Shown: positions 31,095-41,079 of the stretch, one piece after another | Position numbering within the stretch: the stretch's first letter is position 1 | How the letters are laid out: every line of letters starts with the position of its first letter | From: Chlorops oryzae | Taxonomy: Eukaryota; Arthropoda; Insecta; Diptera; Chloropidae | Direction of reading: 5' to 3' | Assembly (NCBI GenBank): GCA_020466095.1 | Contig: CM035808.1 | Coordinates: forward strand, 33,880,502-33,944,501 | DNA: 64,000 nucleotides | The notes under the pieces: generated by a model | Databases searched by the model: none | Told to the model about the DNA's origin: nothing | The model's input: only the letters and a program-made list of their open reading frames with translations | Made by a program: the position numbers and the translations under genes

Positions 31095-31267
31095 CAGTCG
31101 ACTCTCGTTAATTCGAAACTCGAGGGACTCTTATAATATAACGAATTATCGAGTTTTTGAATTGACGAGAGTCGAATCTATAAAGAAATTTTGTAGAGAA
31201 CTCGTGATCACTTTGAATTACAGAGAGATTCGAATTATCGCAAGTTTGAATTAACGAGGGTCGACTG
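31095..31267. mobile_element. TA-flanked MITE, 173 bp (CAGTCGACTCTCG family)
   Basis: TA at 31093-31094 and 31268-31269. The ends are CAGTCGACTCTCGTTAATTC and, reversed, CAGTCGACCCTCGTTAATTC. The element sits between two family S fragments (31005-31092 and 31275-31400), as if inserted into one older copy. Confidence 0.8.
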
Positions 31268-31269
31268 TA

Positions 31270-31400
31270 TTCATTTCGGAAGATTTTTTTTCTATGAAGT
31301 TTTTGATTACTGACAGAGCTGGAGATAGCCCCAAAGACAAAAACTTGGTCACATAAGGTCTCACAAATATTTCCCTGAGCACTTTTCTCACCTAAGACTC
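31270..31400 (-). repeat. Dispersed repeat family S fragment
   Basis: The plus strand reads CTGACAGAGCTGGAGATAGC and GACAAAAACTTGGTCACATA. A close relative is at 43375-43515 (CTGACAGAACTGGAGATCGC). Confidence 0.55.
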
Positions 31401-33385
31401 TAGTAAAGATCATTGATGTCTTTTTATTAAGAGGAGATTACCCTAAACTGGCAACATTGTCACAGCCCTGGCAGTGGACAGGTGCTGCCATATATATTTT
31501 TTTTGCCATATAAGAAATATTTCTATAGGACTTAAAAACTTGCGATGTTGAAAATGACATTATTTTTAAAAAATTATTTTGATTTTATTGACCTATTCAC
31601 AAGGTCTGCAAAAATCCCTTATAATGTTCTAAAGCTGTCAAACTCCATATATAAAAAGCATATTAGCACATTAGAAGGGATTTTAGCAGGCTTTGTGAAT
31701 AGCCTATATATATTAAATATTTTTAAATTTTTTTTGGTAATATTGGCCCCAATTGTAACAAATTTGAAAAAAAAAAAAAACTGATTCAAAAATTACAAAT
31801 TTCACATTTGGACCAAAATTGACGTTTAATTAAAGGGGAAAGGTTCTTCTGTTGCGCAATTTCGTGTGCCTTGAAATTGGAAATGTAAAAAAAATCTTTT
31901 TTTTTTTTATCAAACTTAATTACAGTTTAACCTAAAAGCGTTACATTCCATTGAGGCCAATTATACGAAATAAGTTTAATTAATATAGAATTTCAAATGA
32001 AAATACATACCTACATACATAGGTATTTATAAAACGATATGTGGGGGGGTGTGTGGGTTAAGGAGAAGCCGCAGTTGCCGAATTGAAATTATAAAATACC
32101 AAGAGGACAGAATTGTCACTCGTTTTAGCAGAAAATTGCTTTAAATATCTCAAATCGACACTACAGAATCCGGTCGTTCCATTGTTCTTTGTTCGTCACT
32201 GACATTTTAATGGGAATTCCATGTTTTGATCACTTAGAAAGAAAGAAAAAAGTCCATAGAAGCCGTTGAAAAGTAAAATTCGACTCGATACCTATTGAAA
32301 AGGCAAACACACACAACTGACTGAAGTGGACAAAAAAAGGAAAGGAAAAATAAATAAAAATTCAATAATTTTCTATAAAATCAAAGATTAGCTCGCCAGA
32401 ATGTCCTCAAAGGCACACTCTACGACCGTACATACATGTATGTATGTCTGCCAATCTCAATTAAAATCACTAGCATAAATGGTACGAAAATAGTAGCCAA
32501 AGAGCTGCAGCGGCGAGGAGGAATGCGATGAGAATGGACATTTTCTGGAAAACTGTCTATAATGGCCTCATTTCGTTAAAAATGGACGTTCACTAATGAT
32601 GATATATGACGTGAAAATGAGCACACACACACAACAGACCGAGAGAAAGGCACAACACATACTCTGTAAATACAACTCTGTATTTAGGAATTTTATCGAT
32701 AGCGTTGCCACATGAATTTGTTACAACTTTCCTCCCCCGTCCGAATGATACGTATGGGAATTGCTCTGTGACAATGACTGGTCGTGTCATCGTCCATGTC
32801 GTTCCAGTGCCGGTAAGTGATTTGAATAATTGAAAGGCACAAAAATGAAATTTTAAAACAAGAGAAAATGCAGTCGAAAAATGAAAAAAAGGAAAACAAG
32901 CAAGCGAGCAAGATGCTTCGACAACTTTTTGCTTTTAACCTCTTCGTGATGACACAGCATCTAAAAAGTCATTCGAATGAAAAATAGATTTCAAGGAGCC
33001 AAGGAAAATTCGACGAGAACAAATTCATGAGGTAACGAGTGAGACCAACAGCGGGACTCTGACTGCAGTCACTATAAAAGGCACTTATTCTGACAACATT
33101 GCAAATTAGTGGTACGAAATTGGAACATTTTGATCAGTTTTTCCAAAATTTTTATACCATTTTCTACTTTCGGAATAAAAAAAACAAGTCATTTCAAATC
33201 GAAATAAAATAAATAAAATGCATGATTTATGGTCAATTAAGTGACGACGGTCACACTCGTGACACTCGCTTTTTAGGTTTTAGCTCATAAGAAATAATAA
33301 AAAAAAAAAAAAAAAGACATTGAGATTTAGAATTTTGAAAAATGAACGTAAGTAAGAATTCTCACATCTTCGAACTGTCCAGAAA
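31401..33385. other. No recognised gene or repeat family
   Basis: Includes an A13 run near 31768, GTGGGGGGGTGTGTGGG near 32041 and ACACACACACA near 32622. Short frames on both strands at 32593-32911 overlap and lack domains. Confidence 0.4.
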
Positions 33386-33665
33386 TTACTACCGCAAGGG
33401 GAACCATTATGGTTTACGGGCTTGGCAAACCCGCGGACCCTAGCTAATAGTTTAACAGAACAGAAGATTGGGTATGAAATCGAACTGGTAGTGGCTTCAG
33501 GGTCACGAAAGCTTGACCAAATGACTTTGTTAAGTTGGTACAGCGGGTATCAGAAGCCCCATGGTATGAACACCCGTGCCTGTTCTTTGGAATTCCCCAT
33601 TGTGGAACTCTCGCTGGGTCTAAAATTTTCGTATTGGAAGCAACGAAATGGGATAATTCTTATAT
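33386..33665 (+). repeat. Dispersed repeat family W, copy 2
   Basis: Contains GGGCTTGGCAAACCCGCGGA and CCCTAGCT, the inverse-oriented counterpart of 18290-18480. The 81-codon plus frame covering it lies within repeat DNA. Confidence 0.5.
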
Positions 33666-34849
33666 AGAAGTATATGTATGAACACAGCGAGGTCGGCAGC
33701 GAATCTCAACCAAGGATTTTGATTGTGGCTATACCTATGCATGAATACTCAAAGTCAAGTATGCATCCGATGGCCATACTGACTATAAAAATCTAAATTA
33801 TTTATGGCCTTTAATAAGCTTTTTTATTATTCTCAGACGATCCAGGCAATTCAACGATAGGTAATAATAAAAAATACATCAAAGCAAAATGCAGCAATTT
33901 AAAATTCACCCAAGCGAAATAGTTACAGTAAAGCCTACTTGAATAGAAATTTATAGGATTTTTGAAAAAAATTTTCGCAAAAATAAATTCAATAGATTTT
34001 TCAAACCCCCCCCCAAAAAAAAGAAATTGTCTCTCATCCAAGATCCACTGGCAACTCTAAATTGATTGCGAGCAAAATTTGAAGCAGGCCTGTCTGCATT
34101 AAATTCGATTTGAATTTTGCTTTAAAATTTTCAAATAAAATTGAACATGCAGTTACATACATAAACGAATTCTACATAAAATAAACATTTATCAGTTTTA
34201 TTTATAAAACTCTTTTATTGTTTATTCGCCTTTCTGGTTCGATGCATAATTTATAGAAACGTGTTCTCACTCGTTTAGCGTGTTTCATTCGTTTCTTTTT
34301 TGTTTTATTTCTCTCTTTTTATTGCTAAATTGAAATGCAAATTGTTATAAATAACCGCAAAAGAGCGAAGAAAGGAATAAAGCGTGAAATAAACAATTGA
34401 ACCAACAAAAAAAAAAGACAAAAAAGTGGGGAGGAAAAAATCAGAAGACTCAAAAAATTAAGATAAAAATAAAAAATCCCCCGAATAATGCATTATTTAT
34501 GCATTTCGCAAAGTATTCGCAACGATTTCATTCAATTATATTTATAGACATCGATTTATATCAAATTTGAAAGCACGCCTGCGATTTGAGGAAGATTGAC
34601 GTGCAAGAAATTTCCATAAAAAGAAAAGAGGGGGGGAATTCGGAATTTCGAAATCATTTCAGTTCGATTCTATTGGACAAAGCGTCGAGGTTAAATATTA
34701 TCATATTTCGTTTCATTAGCTGAATTAATCAGTGCAATTTAAGAAGATTCAACCAAAAAATTAAATAAATAAATAAAATTTCAACTGAGCAGCTTGAGGA
34801 TGCTAAACAGCTGATGATATTCATACATTAAGCTTGATTATTCGAACGC
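33666..34849. other. No recognised feature
   Basis: AT-rich, with a C10 run and A7 at about 34007-34021. No supported gene. Confidence 0.4.
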
Positions 34850-35017
34850 ATGGTTAGCCTATCAGCTGCTTTCTATGACGATTGTTTTAAACGTCAACAG
34901 CTCCAAAACGGTATCAAGAAGCGTCTGGATACATTTGGTGCGTTGGAAGGAGTTGACCAGTTCCATTTTTCCTTCACTATAATTAAAATTTTATTTTTTA
35001 TTTTTTATTCTCACTGA
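34850..35017 (+). CDS. Candidate 55-residue ORF or short exon
   Basis: ATG 34850 opens MVSLSAAFYDDCFKRQQLQN, continues GIKKRLDTFGALEGVDQFHF and ends in a low-complexity Ile/Phe tail read from a T-rich run. The first about 42 codons are compositionally protein-like and stand out from the AT-rich flanks. Without the tail this might be an exon. No family recognised and no clear donor found. Confidence 0.25.
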   Translation: MVSLSAAFYDDCFKRQQLQNGIKKRLDTFGALEGVDQFHFSFTIIKILFFIFYSH

Positions 35018-35070
35018 CTCGGCCGCTATAGGCCAGAAATCATAAAAAGGGGACGAAGAAATTTTTTTAA

Positions 35071-36246
35071 CCCTCCGTTTGGCACGGTGGTCTGGCCAGA
35101 CCATTTTCAACTTTGACTGTAATTATAACATACTTCTAATTGAGCTAGACACTTGAAATTCATTGACTTTTCCTAACTTTTTGTCCTCTTTCATTTGAAA
35201 AGAATTTTGTAAGGATCCGTGCTACAGAAGGATAATTGTAAGGACATTTTGGTCGTCATATCACATTTGTACCACAGTGGTCTGGCCAGACCACCCATGT
35301 AATTCATATAGAAAAGTATGGGATATAACATGATTTACACATATACGTGCAGTAAATTCGTATTGTTTTTTATGTTTTTGAGTTCCAGCTGCTAAAAGAA
35401 TATTCCAGCATTGCTTGTACACACATTGGCAAGCATTTAGACCAGTGTATGCCAAACTATGCCACTGGTGGCAAATTCAAGTGAAGCACAGGGAAAAAAC
35501 ACTGTTTGTTTCATATTCTAATTTGCTCTATTTTATTTATGCTTTTGCAAAGCTGATGGTTTCCCTATAAGAAACAAATAATAATTGAAATGACCTTTAA
35601 CTGGGAGCTTTGCGAGTATTTAATGCAAATTTCCATGATACAAGAAAACAAGATAGCGCCACTTGAGAGAGGAAACGTCACAAACTCAAAATCGCAATTC
35701 GTTGTTGTTGTTTCCCATGTTAAACCGGCTTTTTACTTTTTTGAATAGCATGGGAAACAACAACAATTTCTCGCTCAGTGACGTCACAAACTCAATTTTC
35801 GGCTCTCAAAGAGAGCCTCAAAATAGCGGTACTGAAGTGGCGCTATCTTGTTTTCTTGTATTATGGATTATACTTGTTTTAGTTGCAAGTACCAAGAAGA
35901 AACCGAAGAATTATCAAATTTCATAACAAAAAAATACACAAAATCACATGTTAATTGCCCTAATACGCCTTGAAATAAAGAAAAAATGAACAAAAACCGA
36001 ACTGTTTTCTTTTACTCAAAAAATTTTTTTTTCTTGATATTTCTACCTAAACAGGTAATTTAGTTCTTAAGAAACACATTCTGAATGATGAACAACCAAA
36101 AGTTTATACCTGGCGACCTCATATATGCATTGAAAATCTGGTAAAAAACCCATACAAATCCCATACAAATGTATGAAAGCATACGGTGGTCTGGCCAGAC
36201 GACTGTGGTACGAATGTGTGTCCGCTGAGGTGTGCCAAACGGAGGG
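35071..36246. mobile_element. piggyBac-type non-autonomous element, 1176 bp, with nested hAT MITE
   Basis: TTAA flanks it (35067-35070 and 36247-36250). The 15-bp termini CCCTCCGTTTGGCAC (35071-35085; reversed at 36232-36246) are identical. Next to them lies a 16-bp palindrome, TGGTCTGGCCAGACCA, 2 bases in from the left terminus (35088-35103), and a one-mismatch copy at 36187-36202, 29 bases in from the right terminus. This asymmetric short/long spacing matches the known 3-bp and 31-bp spacing of piggyBac termini and subterminal repeats. A third exact palindrome lies at 35278-35293. No transposase is present. A hAT MITE interrupts it at 35634-35865. Confidence 0.85.
35634..35865 (-). mobile_element. 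hAT MITE M, copy 1 (nested)
   Basis: The ends CATGATACAAGAAAACAAG and, reversed, CATAATACAAGAAAACAAG continue into ATAGCGCCACTT on both sides. Inside is a second inverted pair (GTTGTTTCCCATG / CATGGGAAACAAC) and direct GACGTCACAAACTCA-like repeats. It is the inverse orientation of the copy at 45428. The expected 8-bp duplication is not visible here. The open frame at 35663-35926 is just this MITE. Confidence 0.8.
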
Positions 36247-36261
36247 TTAATTTTAAAATTT

Positions 36262-36450
36262 GCGCTATTCTTAGCCACTAGATGGAGTTTTTTCGGATCA
36301 GTGAGTACTACAACTTTTTTTTTCAGGTCTAGGTCTTAAACTTTGTCATTGATTGGAAAATCAAATAATGAAAAGCTTACAAGATATCGCCATAAGTAAG
36401 TGCGCAACTTAATTCTCGGCCACACTTCTCGAGATCGATATGTATAATCG
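36262..36450 (+). repeat. Dispersed repeat family U, copy 1
   Basis: CTAGATGGAGTTTTTTCGGA, TCAGTGAGTAC, CAGGTCTAGG and TTCTCGGCCAC...GAGATCGAT recur in order at 58618-58775. Confidence 0.55.
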
Positions 36451-36690
36451 TTCTGTAGACAATTTGAAAAAACTCACGATATACCCCCTAATTCATAATC
36501 AAATTTTAAAACTAAAACATTGTTTAAATGTAAAGTTTTCATACAAAAACTGAATTTAAACAATGGTTTAAAGATGATGTAAAGAAAATACGAGAACAGC
36601 TGATTGCAGCTCATTTTTCAGAACATCGACATCGACTTGGAAGTATACAATATTATGGTAGATTTTAAAGAATTTGTGAAAAATTAATTA

Positions 36691-36836
36691 GGGTATTCCC
36701 TTAAAAGTGAAAAGATTGAAAAATCGTAAAAGTGTAAAATTTTTCATACAAAAATTTCGTTCATTAATTTCTAAGCCTTCTTGCTTTACGATTTTTCGAA
36801 GTTTTCGACGCCAATACACGTTTAAGGGAAGACCCC
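36691..36836. mobile_element. GGG-ATTCCCT MITE, complete copy (146 bp)
   Basis: The left end GGGTATTCCCTTAAAAGTG and reversed right end GGGGTCTTCCCTTAAACGTG form an inverted pair, with TA dinucleotides outside. Partial copies lie at 928-1018 and 22482-22604. Confidence 0.65.
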
Positions 36837-37136
36837 TAATGTGGACATTTTTCCCCGCACTACATATACGAAGTTGAAACTAACCTACTTGCCTTTAATG
36901 CGCAAGTATAAAATTTATATCTGAGTTGATGGCCTTTAGAAATGAGAAAATTTATATAGTTTATATAGCCTGTAATACAGCCGGTGTCTAATACGACACC
37001 CACTGTCATCTAGCATGTCTATTATTTAGGGGTGTCATGGATGGAATTGAATTAATTTTGCGCGTTTTCGAAAAAGGTAAAACCAATAATCGAAGATATT
37101 TTATAATAGAACTTAAGCTCTCTACTGTTTTGTTTA

Positions 37137-37308
37137 GTGAACTAAATTTTGCATACATAATAAAGTAAATTTTCATACATAATAAAGTAAATTTTTCATA
37201 CATAATAAAGTAAATTTTTCATACAAAATAAAGTAAATTTTTCATACATAATAAAGTAAATTTTTCATACAAAATAAAGTAAATTTTCCATACATAATAA
37301 ATGTGGCT
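37137..37308 (+). repeat. 28-29-bp tandem repeat (AAGTAAATTTTTCATACATAAT)
   Basis: About six units alternating CATACATAATAAAG and CATACAAAATAAAG, each joined by TAAATTTTT. A degraded version appears at about 38000-38130 at the start of the second duplicated segment. Confidence 0.8.
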
Positions 37309-37376
37309 GACATTTCACAGTATAACATATAGAATCTTATCATTGGACCTGTTGTCAGATTACAAGGTACTCTTTT

Positions 37377-37409
<33 letters not shown>

Positions 37410-37800
37410 ACTTAAGAGGGTCTTAGCAGCACTCCATAATTCGACAAAATCTATAGTTGGTCATTGCCCTGGAAAAAGGTTTGCCTGTTTACCGGAGGTC
37501 TACTATACTATGTTTTGGATGGTTTTTTTTTCGTGGCAAAATACCTTAGGAATTTTTATAGGATGTTTCTAATCGAACTAAAGCAAACGCTTGGGGATTC
37601 AATATAACCCTGTAGTCAGTAGATCGCCACCGAAATGCGTGATCTGCCATTATGCCAGTCTTCTGTGAGTAGCCATTTTACTAGTCCCAACAAGATATAT
37701 AGACAAGAATAAAAGACAGGCTATACTCTGTCATGAATTTTTGTACTCTCTCATGAATCTCTACATCTTACTTCAGAGACGTCAAGTGGTGGAATATATG
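37305..37800 (+). repeat. Large direct duplication, copy 1
   Basis: About 490 bases including GTTTACCGGAGGTCTACTAT, GGTTTTTTTT, GAACTAAAGCAAACGCTTGG and AGACGTCAAGTGGTGGAATA. It is followed 828 bases later by copy 2 with the same order. Contains an A27 run at 37378. Confidence 0.85.
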
Positions 37801-38127
37801 GGCATTTCCATTTTGACGTGACGTGACATTCGAACGAAAAACAATTTTTTTTTTAAATAAGAATTGAAATTTAAAAAAAAATTTTTAATATTTGCATACT
37901 AATAAAGTTGCACTATGTTCAAAAAAAAATTAGACCAATAGACATAAGGATTTATATTGAACAAAAAGTCCTAGTTATTAGAAAACAAATGGGTTTTTAC
38001 ATAATAATAAATTTTTATACATAATAAATGTAAAATTTTCATTAAATAAAGAATAATTTTTATACATAAAAAGTAAATTTTTCAATTTAAAATAAAAATT
38101 TTTCATACATAATAAAGTAAATTTTCA

Positions 38128-38618
38128 CCTGCTTACTAAATGTGGTACTAAATTTCAAAGGGTTTTATCATGAATATTGGACCTTGTTGTCAGCATTACA
38201 AGGTACTCTTTTCTAAAAAAAAAAAAAAAAAAAAAAAGGGCATTAAGAGGTCTTATGCCAGACCCATAATTCGAAAAATCTTGATTGAAGTATTGCCCAA
38301 AAAGGTTTAGACCTGTTTACCGGAGGTCTACTATACTATGTTTTGGATGGTTTTTTTTTTAGGCGAAAATACCTTAGGAATTTTTATAGGATGTTTCTAA
38401 TCGAACTAAGCAAACGCTTGGGGATTCAATATAACCTTAAGTCAGTAGATCGCCACCGAAATGCGTGACCTGCCATTATGCCAGTATTCTGTGAGTAGCC
38501 ATTTTACTAGTCCCAACAAGATATATAGACAAGAATAATAGACAGGCTAATACCCAAAATTTTTTAGACTGGAATCTCTACATCTTACTTCAGAGACGTC
38601 AAGTGGTGGAATATATGA
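38128..38618 (+). repeat. Large direct duplication, copy 2
   Basis: About the same segment as 37305-37800, with many 1-base differences and a missing TCATGAATTTTTG-like piece near 38555. Both copies contain matching poly-A and poly-T runs of different length. Confidence 0.85.
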
Positions 38619-38660
38619 ACAAATTTTCAATGTCAAAATGTAAAAGAGCTCAGATCACAT

Positions 38661-38775
38661 TAGATATGTTCCCGTACTACACGAAACTGCCCAAAACTGC
38701 CTAATTTTCATACAGTTTTCAAAAAATTGTGAATTGGGTATTTGGGCAGTTTCGTGTAGTACTGGAACAGACCTA
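38661..38775. mobile_element. Small palindromic MITE (GTTCCCGTACT family), copy 1
   Basis: The left arm TAGATATGTTCCCGTACTAC and ACGAAACTGCCCAAA pairs with the right arm TTTGGGCAGTTTCGTGTAGT followed by ACTGGAACAGACCTA. The copy at 43278 has a shorter arm. Both share the loop TTTTCATACAGTTTTCAAAA. Confidence 0.75.
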
Positions 38776-39500
38776 TTGAATATGATTTGAGGGTCTAGTG
38801 AATTTATCCGTCCTACTTCTTTGCCCTAAACACTAGTGCTATTCAACCGGCGAAATGATCCGTCCACCTTAAGCAGCTCCATAGCCGCCATTTGTCACTA
38901 GAGAAAAGACATGTCTTTATTCGCTAGCAGAATGGCAGGCTAAAAATAACGTATAAAATGACGACCCATCCCTGGCAATGGCATCGCCATGTTAGATTCG
39001 ACAGCATTATGGATAGGCGAGTGACTGATCACCGCTGCGAGCGACTGTTGAAATTATTAGTTTTGTGGTGGCTGGACTGACTACAGCGAAATTAAACTCC
39101 CGAAGTAAAATGCTATTTATGAAAATGAAAATATTTTTTAATTCGCATTTTCCATTGGTCTTCTTAGTGACTACTTTTCCATACTGAAATGATTTCGAAA
39201 AAAAAAACCTGATCAAACTTCTCGACGAAAATTCGTTGACCTATCATTCTTGTATTCTTATTTCATCTGAATTCGGAGCAGCCGATTTAATTAGCACATA
39301 ACTCAACGCATTGACTAATTGCTAATTTGGTTAGTTGAAATTTCCCAAAATCCATTAGCGAAGTGAATAAAGATCAAACCGAATTTGGGATACGATATCT
39401 CAGTGCAGTGCCAAATTCCGGTTATGTCAAATGTGAATTACTGAATTACTGTATTTGGCAGCTGTTAAGCCATGTCATTACTGCGCATGTGACTTTAAGT
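38776..39500. other. No recognised feature
   Basis: Mixed-composition DNA without domain-bearing frames. The minus frame at 39007-39216 is not convincing. Confidence 0.35.
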
Positions 39501-39680
39501 CGGTTGCGGTTTATTTTTGACAGCTAAGAAAAGAAAAAAAAAAAAAAAAACAGAAACAGAAACGAAGAAAGGAAACAACGTGATATCAAGAGAGACAGGG
39601 AGGCGAAAAAATAACGCTTATAAAGAAATCACTGCCAAGAAAATAGAGAAAAATCGAAATAAAAATAAGGAGAAAAATAA

Positions 39681-39950
39681 AGACAAAAACAGTTCGAAAA
39701 ACAAAAGGAAGAAGAGAAAAAGAAGACCGAAAAAGGTTTTGATGAGATTACGAAAGCACTCAAAGCCATAGACAGTGAGAAGAAGCGTATTTCGAAGAGC
39801 GACTTAAGACGTTGCTGCTTCGCTTTGTCTCCCAAAAGGCAAACGGGAAGGGGAAGGCAGTTCGAGATGGAGGGAAAAAAGATGAGGGAACCCAATAAAG
39901 GCGAATCCCAAGAAACACGAAAAAGAATGAAGAAAATCAGCAAGTCATGA
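39681..39950 (+). CDS. Candidate Lys/Glu-rich ORF without ATG start
   Basis: A 90-codon open stretch after a stop at 39678. It contains KGFDEITKALKAIDSEKKR and ISKSDLRRCCFALSPKRQ, which alternate hydrophobic and charged residues in a helical pattern, and ends KKISKS. The first Met comes late (about residue 61), so an upstream exon or frameshift would be needed. It could be chance in purine-rich DNA. Confidence 0.15.
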   Translation, partial: RQKQFEKQKEEEKKKTEKGFDEITKALKAIDSEKKRISKSDLRRCCFALSPKRQTGRGRQFEMEGKKMREPNKGESQETRKRMKKISKS

Positions 39951-40184
39951 AGAAGCAGTATCGAGAGCACAAGGCAAAATCGTGAGCGTGGTGAGCGGCG
40001 ACAGGGACCGGTCATTCAGGTCGTCCGTCAGGCAGATGCAATTTCATCCACAAAATGCAGATTTTTTTCTATTTCTTTCAGTTTTTTTTCTTTATTTTTT
40101 TTTTTTTTAGTATGTATAAAAATACATTTTAATGATGCTGCAGTGAGCTCTCTTCGTGCGGGTATTTAGCGAAAGAGGAGAAAG

Positions 40185-40355
40185 ATGGAGGTAGAGGTAG
40201 ACCCAGAAGCAGCGGTAGGGAATAGGGAAGGGAAAAGGGAAGGGGAAGGCAAGCGACGGAAGCGGAGAATGGTGGTCGGCAGACAGTTGAACGGACAGCT
40301 GGACCTTTCCGCTCAGCGCAGCCAAGTGGAAGTAAAATGCAGTGAAACCAGCTAG
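40185..40355 (+). CDS. Candidate 56-residue ORF
   Basis: ATG 40185 reads MEVEVDPEAAVGNREGKREG, then a very basic KRRKRRMVVGRQ and a mixed tail ending VKCSETS. No domain recognised. The Glu/Gly/Lys region comes from GGGAAGGG-type DNA. Confidence 0.15.
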   Translation: MEVEVDPEAAVGNREGKREGEGKRRKRRMVVGRQLNGQLDLSAQRSQVEVKCSETS

Positions 40356-40445
40356 AAACTGCAGCGAAAAACCGAGTTAATTGGAAATTGAAGAAGGCGA
40401 GAAGATGGAGGAGGGTAAGAAGAAGGACAAAATGAAAAACATATG

Positions 40446-40897
40446 AAGAAGGCGAGTTGGGGTAAACAAAGGTTCAAATTCCCATCTTAAAGAGCATCAG
40501 AAGTGATTGAAGTCGGTTTTATTTTTCTTTTATTCAAATATTTGAAGAGAGCTTTGGAACACAGCTAAGCACCTTTAAAAAGCTATAAAAATTTCAACAA
40601 AAAAGAAAACGAAATTTCTTAGGGTTCGGTATAATGAATTCTAGAAATTTTTCTTCATAGTAAATCCGAGAGTTCCATTCAAAAGGAGAACAGAACACAC
40701 CTACAAAAAGGAGGTAAGAAAAAATGTACTTTCAATTAGAGTTGCCATCGAATTTTTCAAGTTATCAAAGGTCATTCAGTACCTACTTGATTTATTAAAC
40801 TGTTGGAAATCATTGAAAACATTTTCCTTCAGTGGACCTATGGGAAGCGAAACTGGCATACAGAAGAAAATGTTGAAAGAGTTAAGCTCTATATAGT
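40446..40897. other. No recognised feature
   Basis: Ordinary AT-rich sequence preceding the SINE. Confidence 0.4.
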
Positions 40898-41075
40898 CGG
40901 TCTCTGTGCCGTAGTTGGCTAAGATGCCACTTTACGAAGCGAGATGCCCTGGGTTCGACTCCCAGCTGTGGTCGTGGATGTTTGTGTCGTCTTATCAGTT
41001 TCTGTTTTTCTTTGTTTTCACAACAGGCCCATTTGGTGCCAAAGTGTGTCAGCCACACTAGCCTAACCTAACCTA
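40898..41075 (+). mobile_element. SINE A, copy 2
   Basis: Complete head (GTGCCGTAGTTGGCTAAGAT, GGGTTCGACTCCCAGC) and body (CAGTTTCTGTTTTTCTTTG, ACAACAGGCCCATTTGG), ending GCCTAACCTAACCTAAA. No clear TSD found. It belongs to the same 3' subfamily as copies 1, 4, 5 and 8. Confidence 0.85.
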
Positions 41076-41079
41076 AACT

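Larger units (their letters stand above)
39505..40445 (+). other. Purine-rich, possibly transcribed region
   Basis: A GA-rich plus strand of nearly 1 kb with fewer T runs than its surroundings. Because purine-rich DNA yields Lys/Arg/Glu in every frame, ORF content alone is weak evidence. ATGGAGGAGG|GTAAGA near 40404-40417 resembles a start codon and a donor. Candidate ORFs within it are listed separately. Confidence 0.2.

Noticed and set aside
33422..33667. 81-codon ORF as a gene
   Set aside because: It shares its core with the reversed repeat at 18290-18480, so it is dispersed-repeat DNA.
35663..35926. 87-codon plus-strand ORF
   Set aside because: It lies almost wholly within the nested hAT MITE, whose second copy at 45428 is not coding.
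37137..37308. CRISPR-like array
   Set aside because: The units are contiguous near-identical AT-rich repeats without spacers, in a eukaryotic genome.
39517..39771. 84-codon Lys/Arg-rich ORF
   Set aside because: It lacks an ATG (starts at TTG), and purine-rich DNA gives such peptides in any frame.
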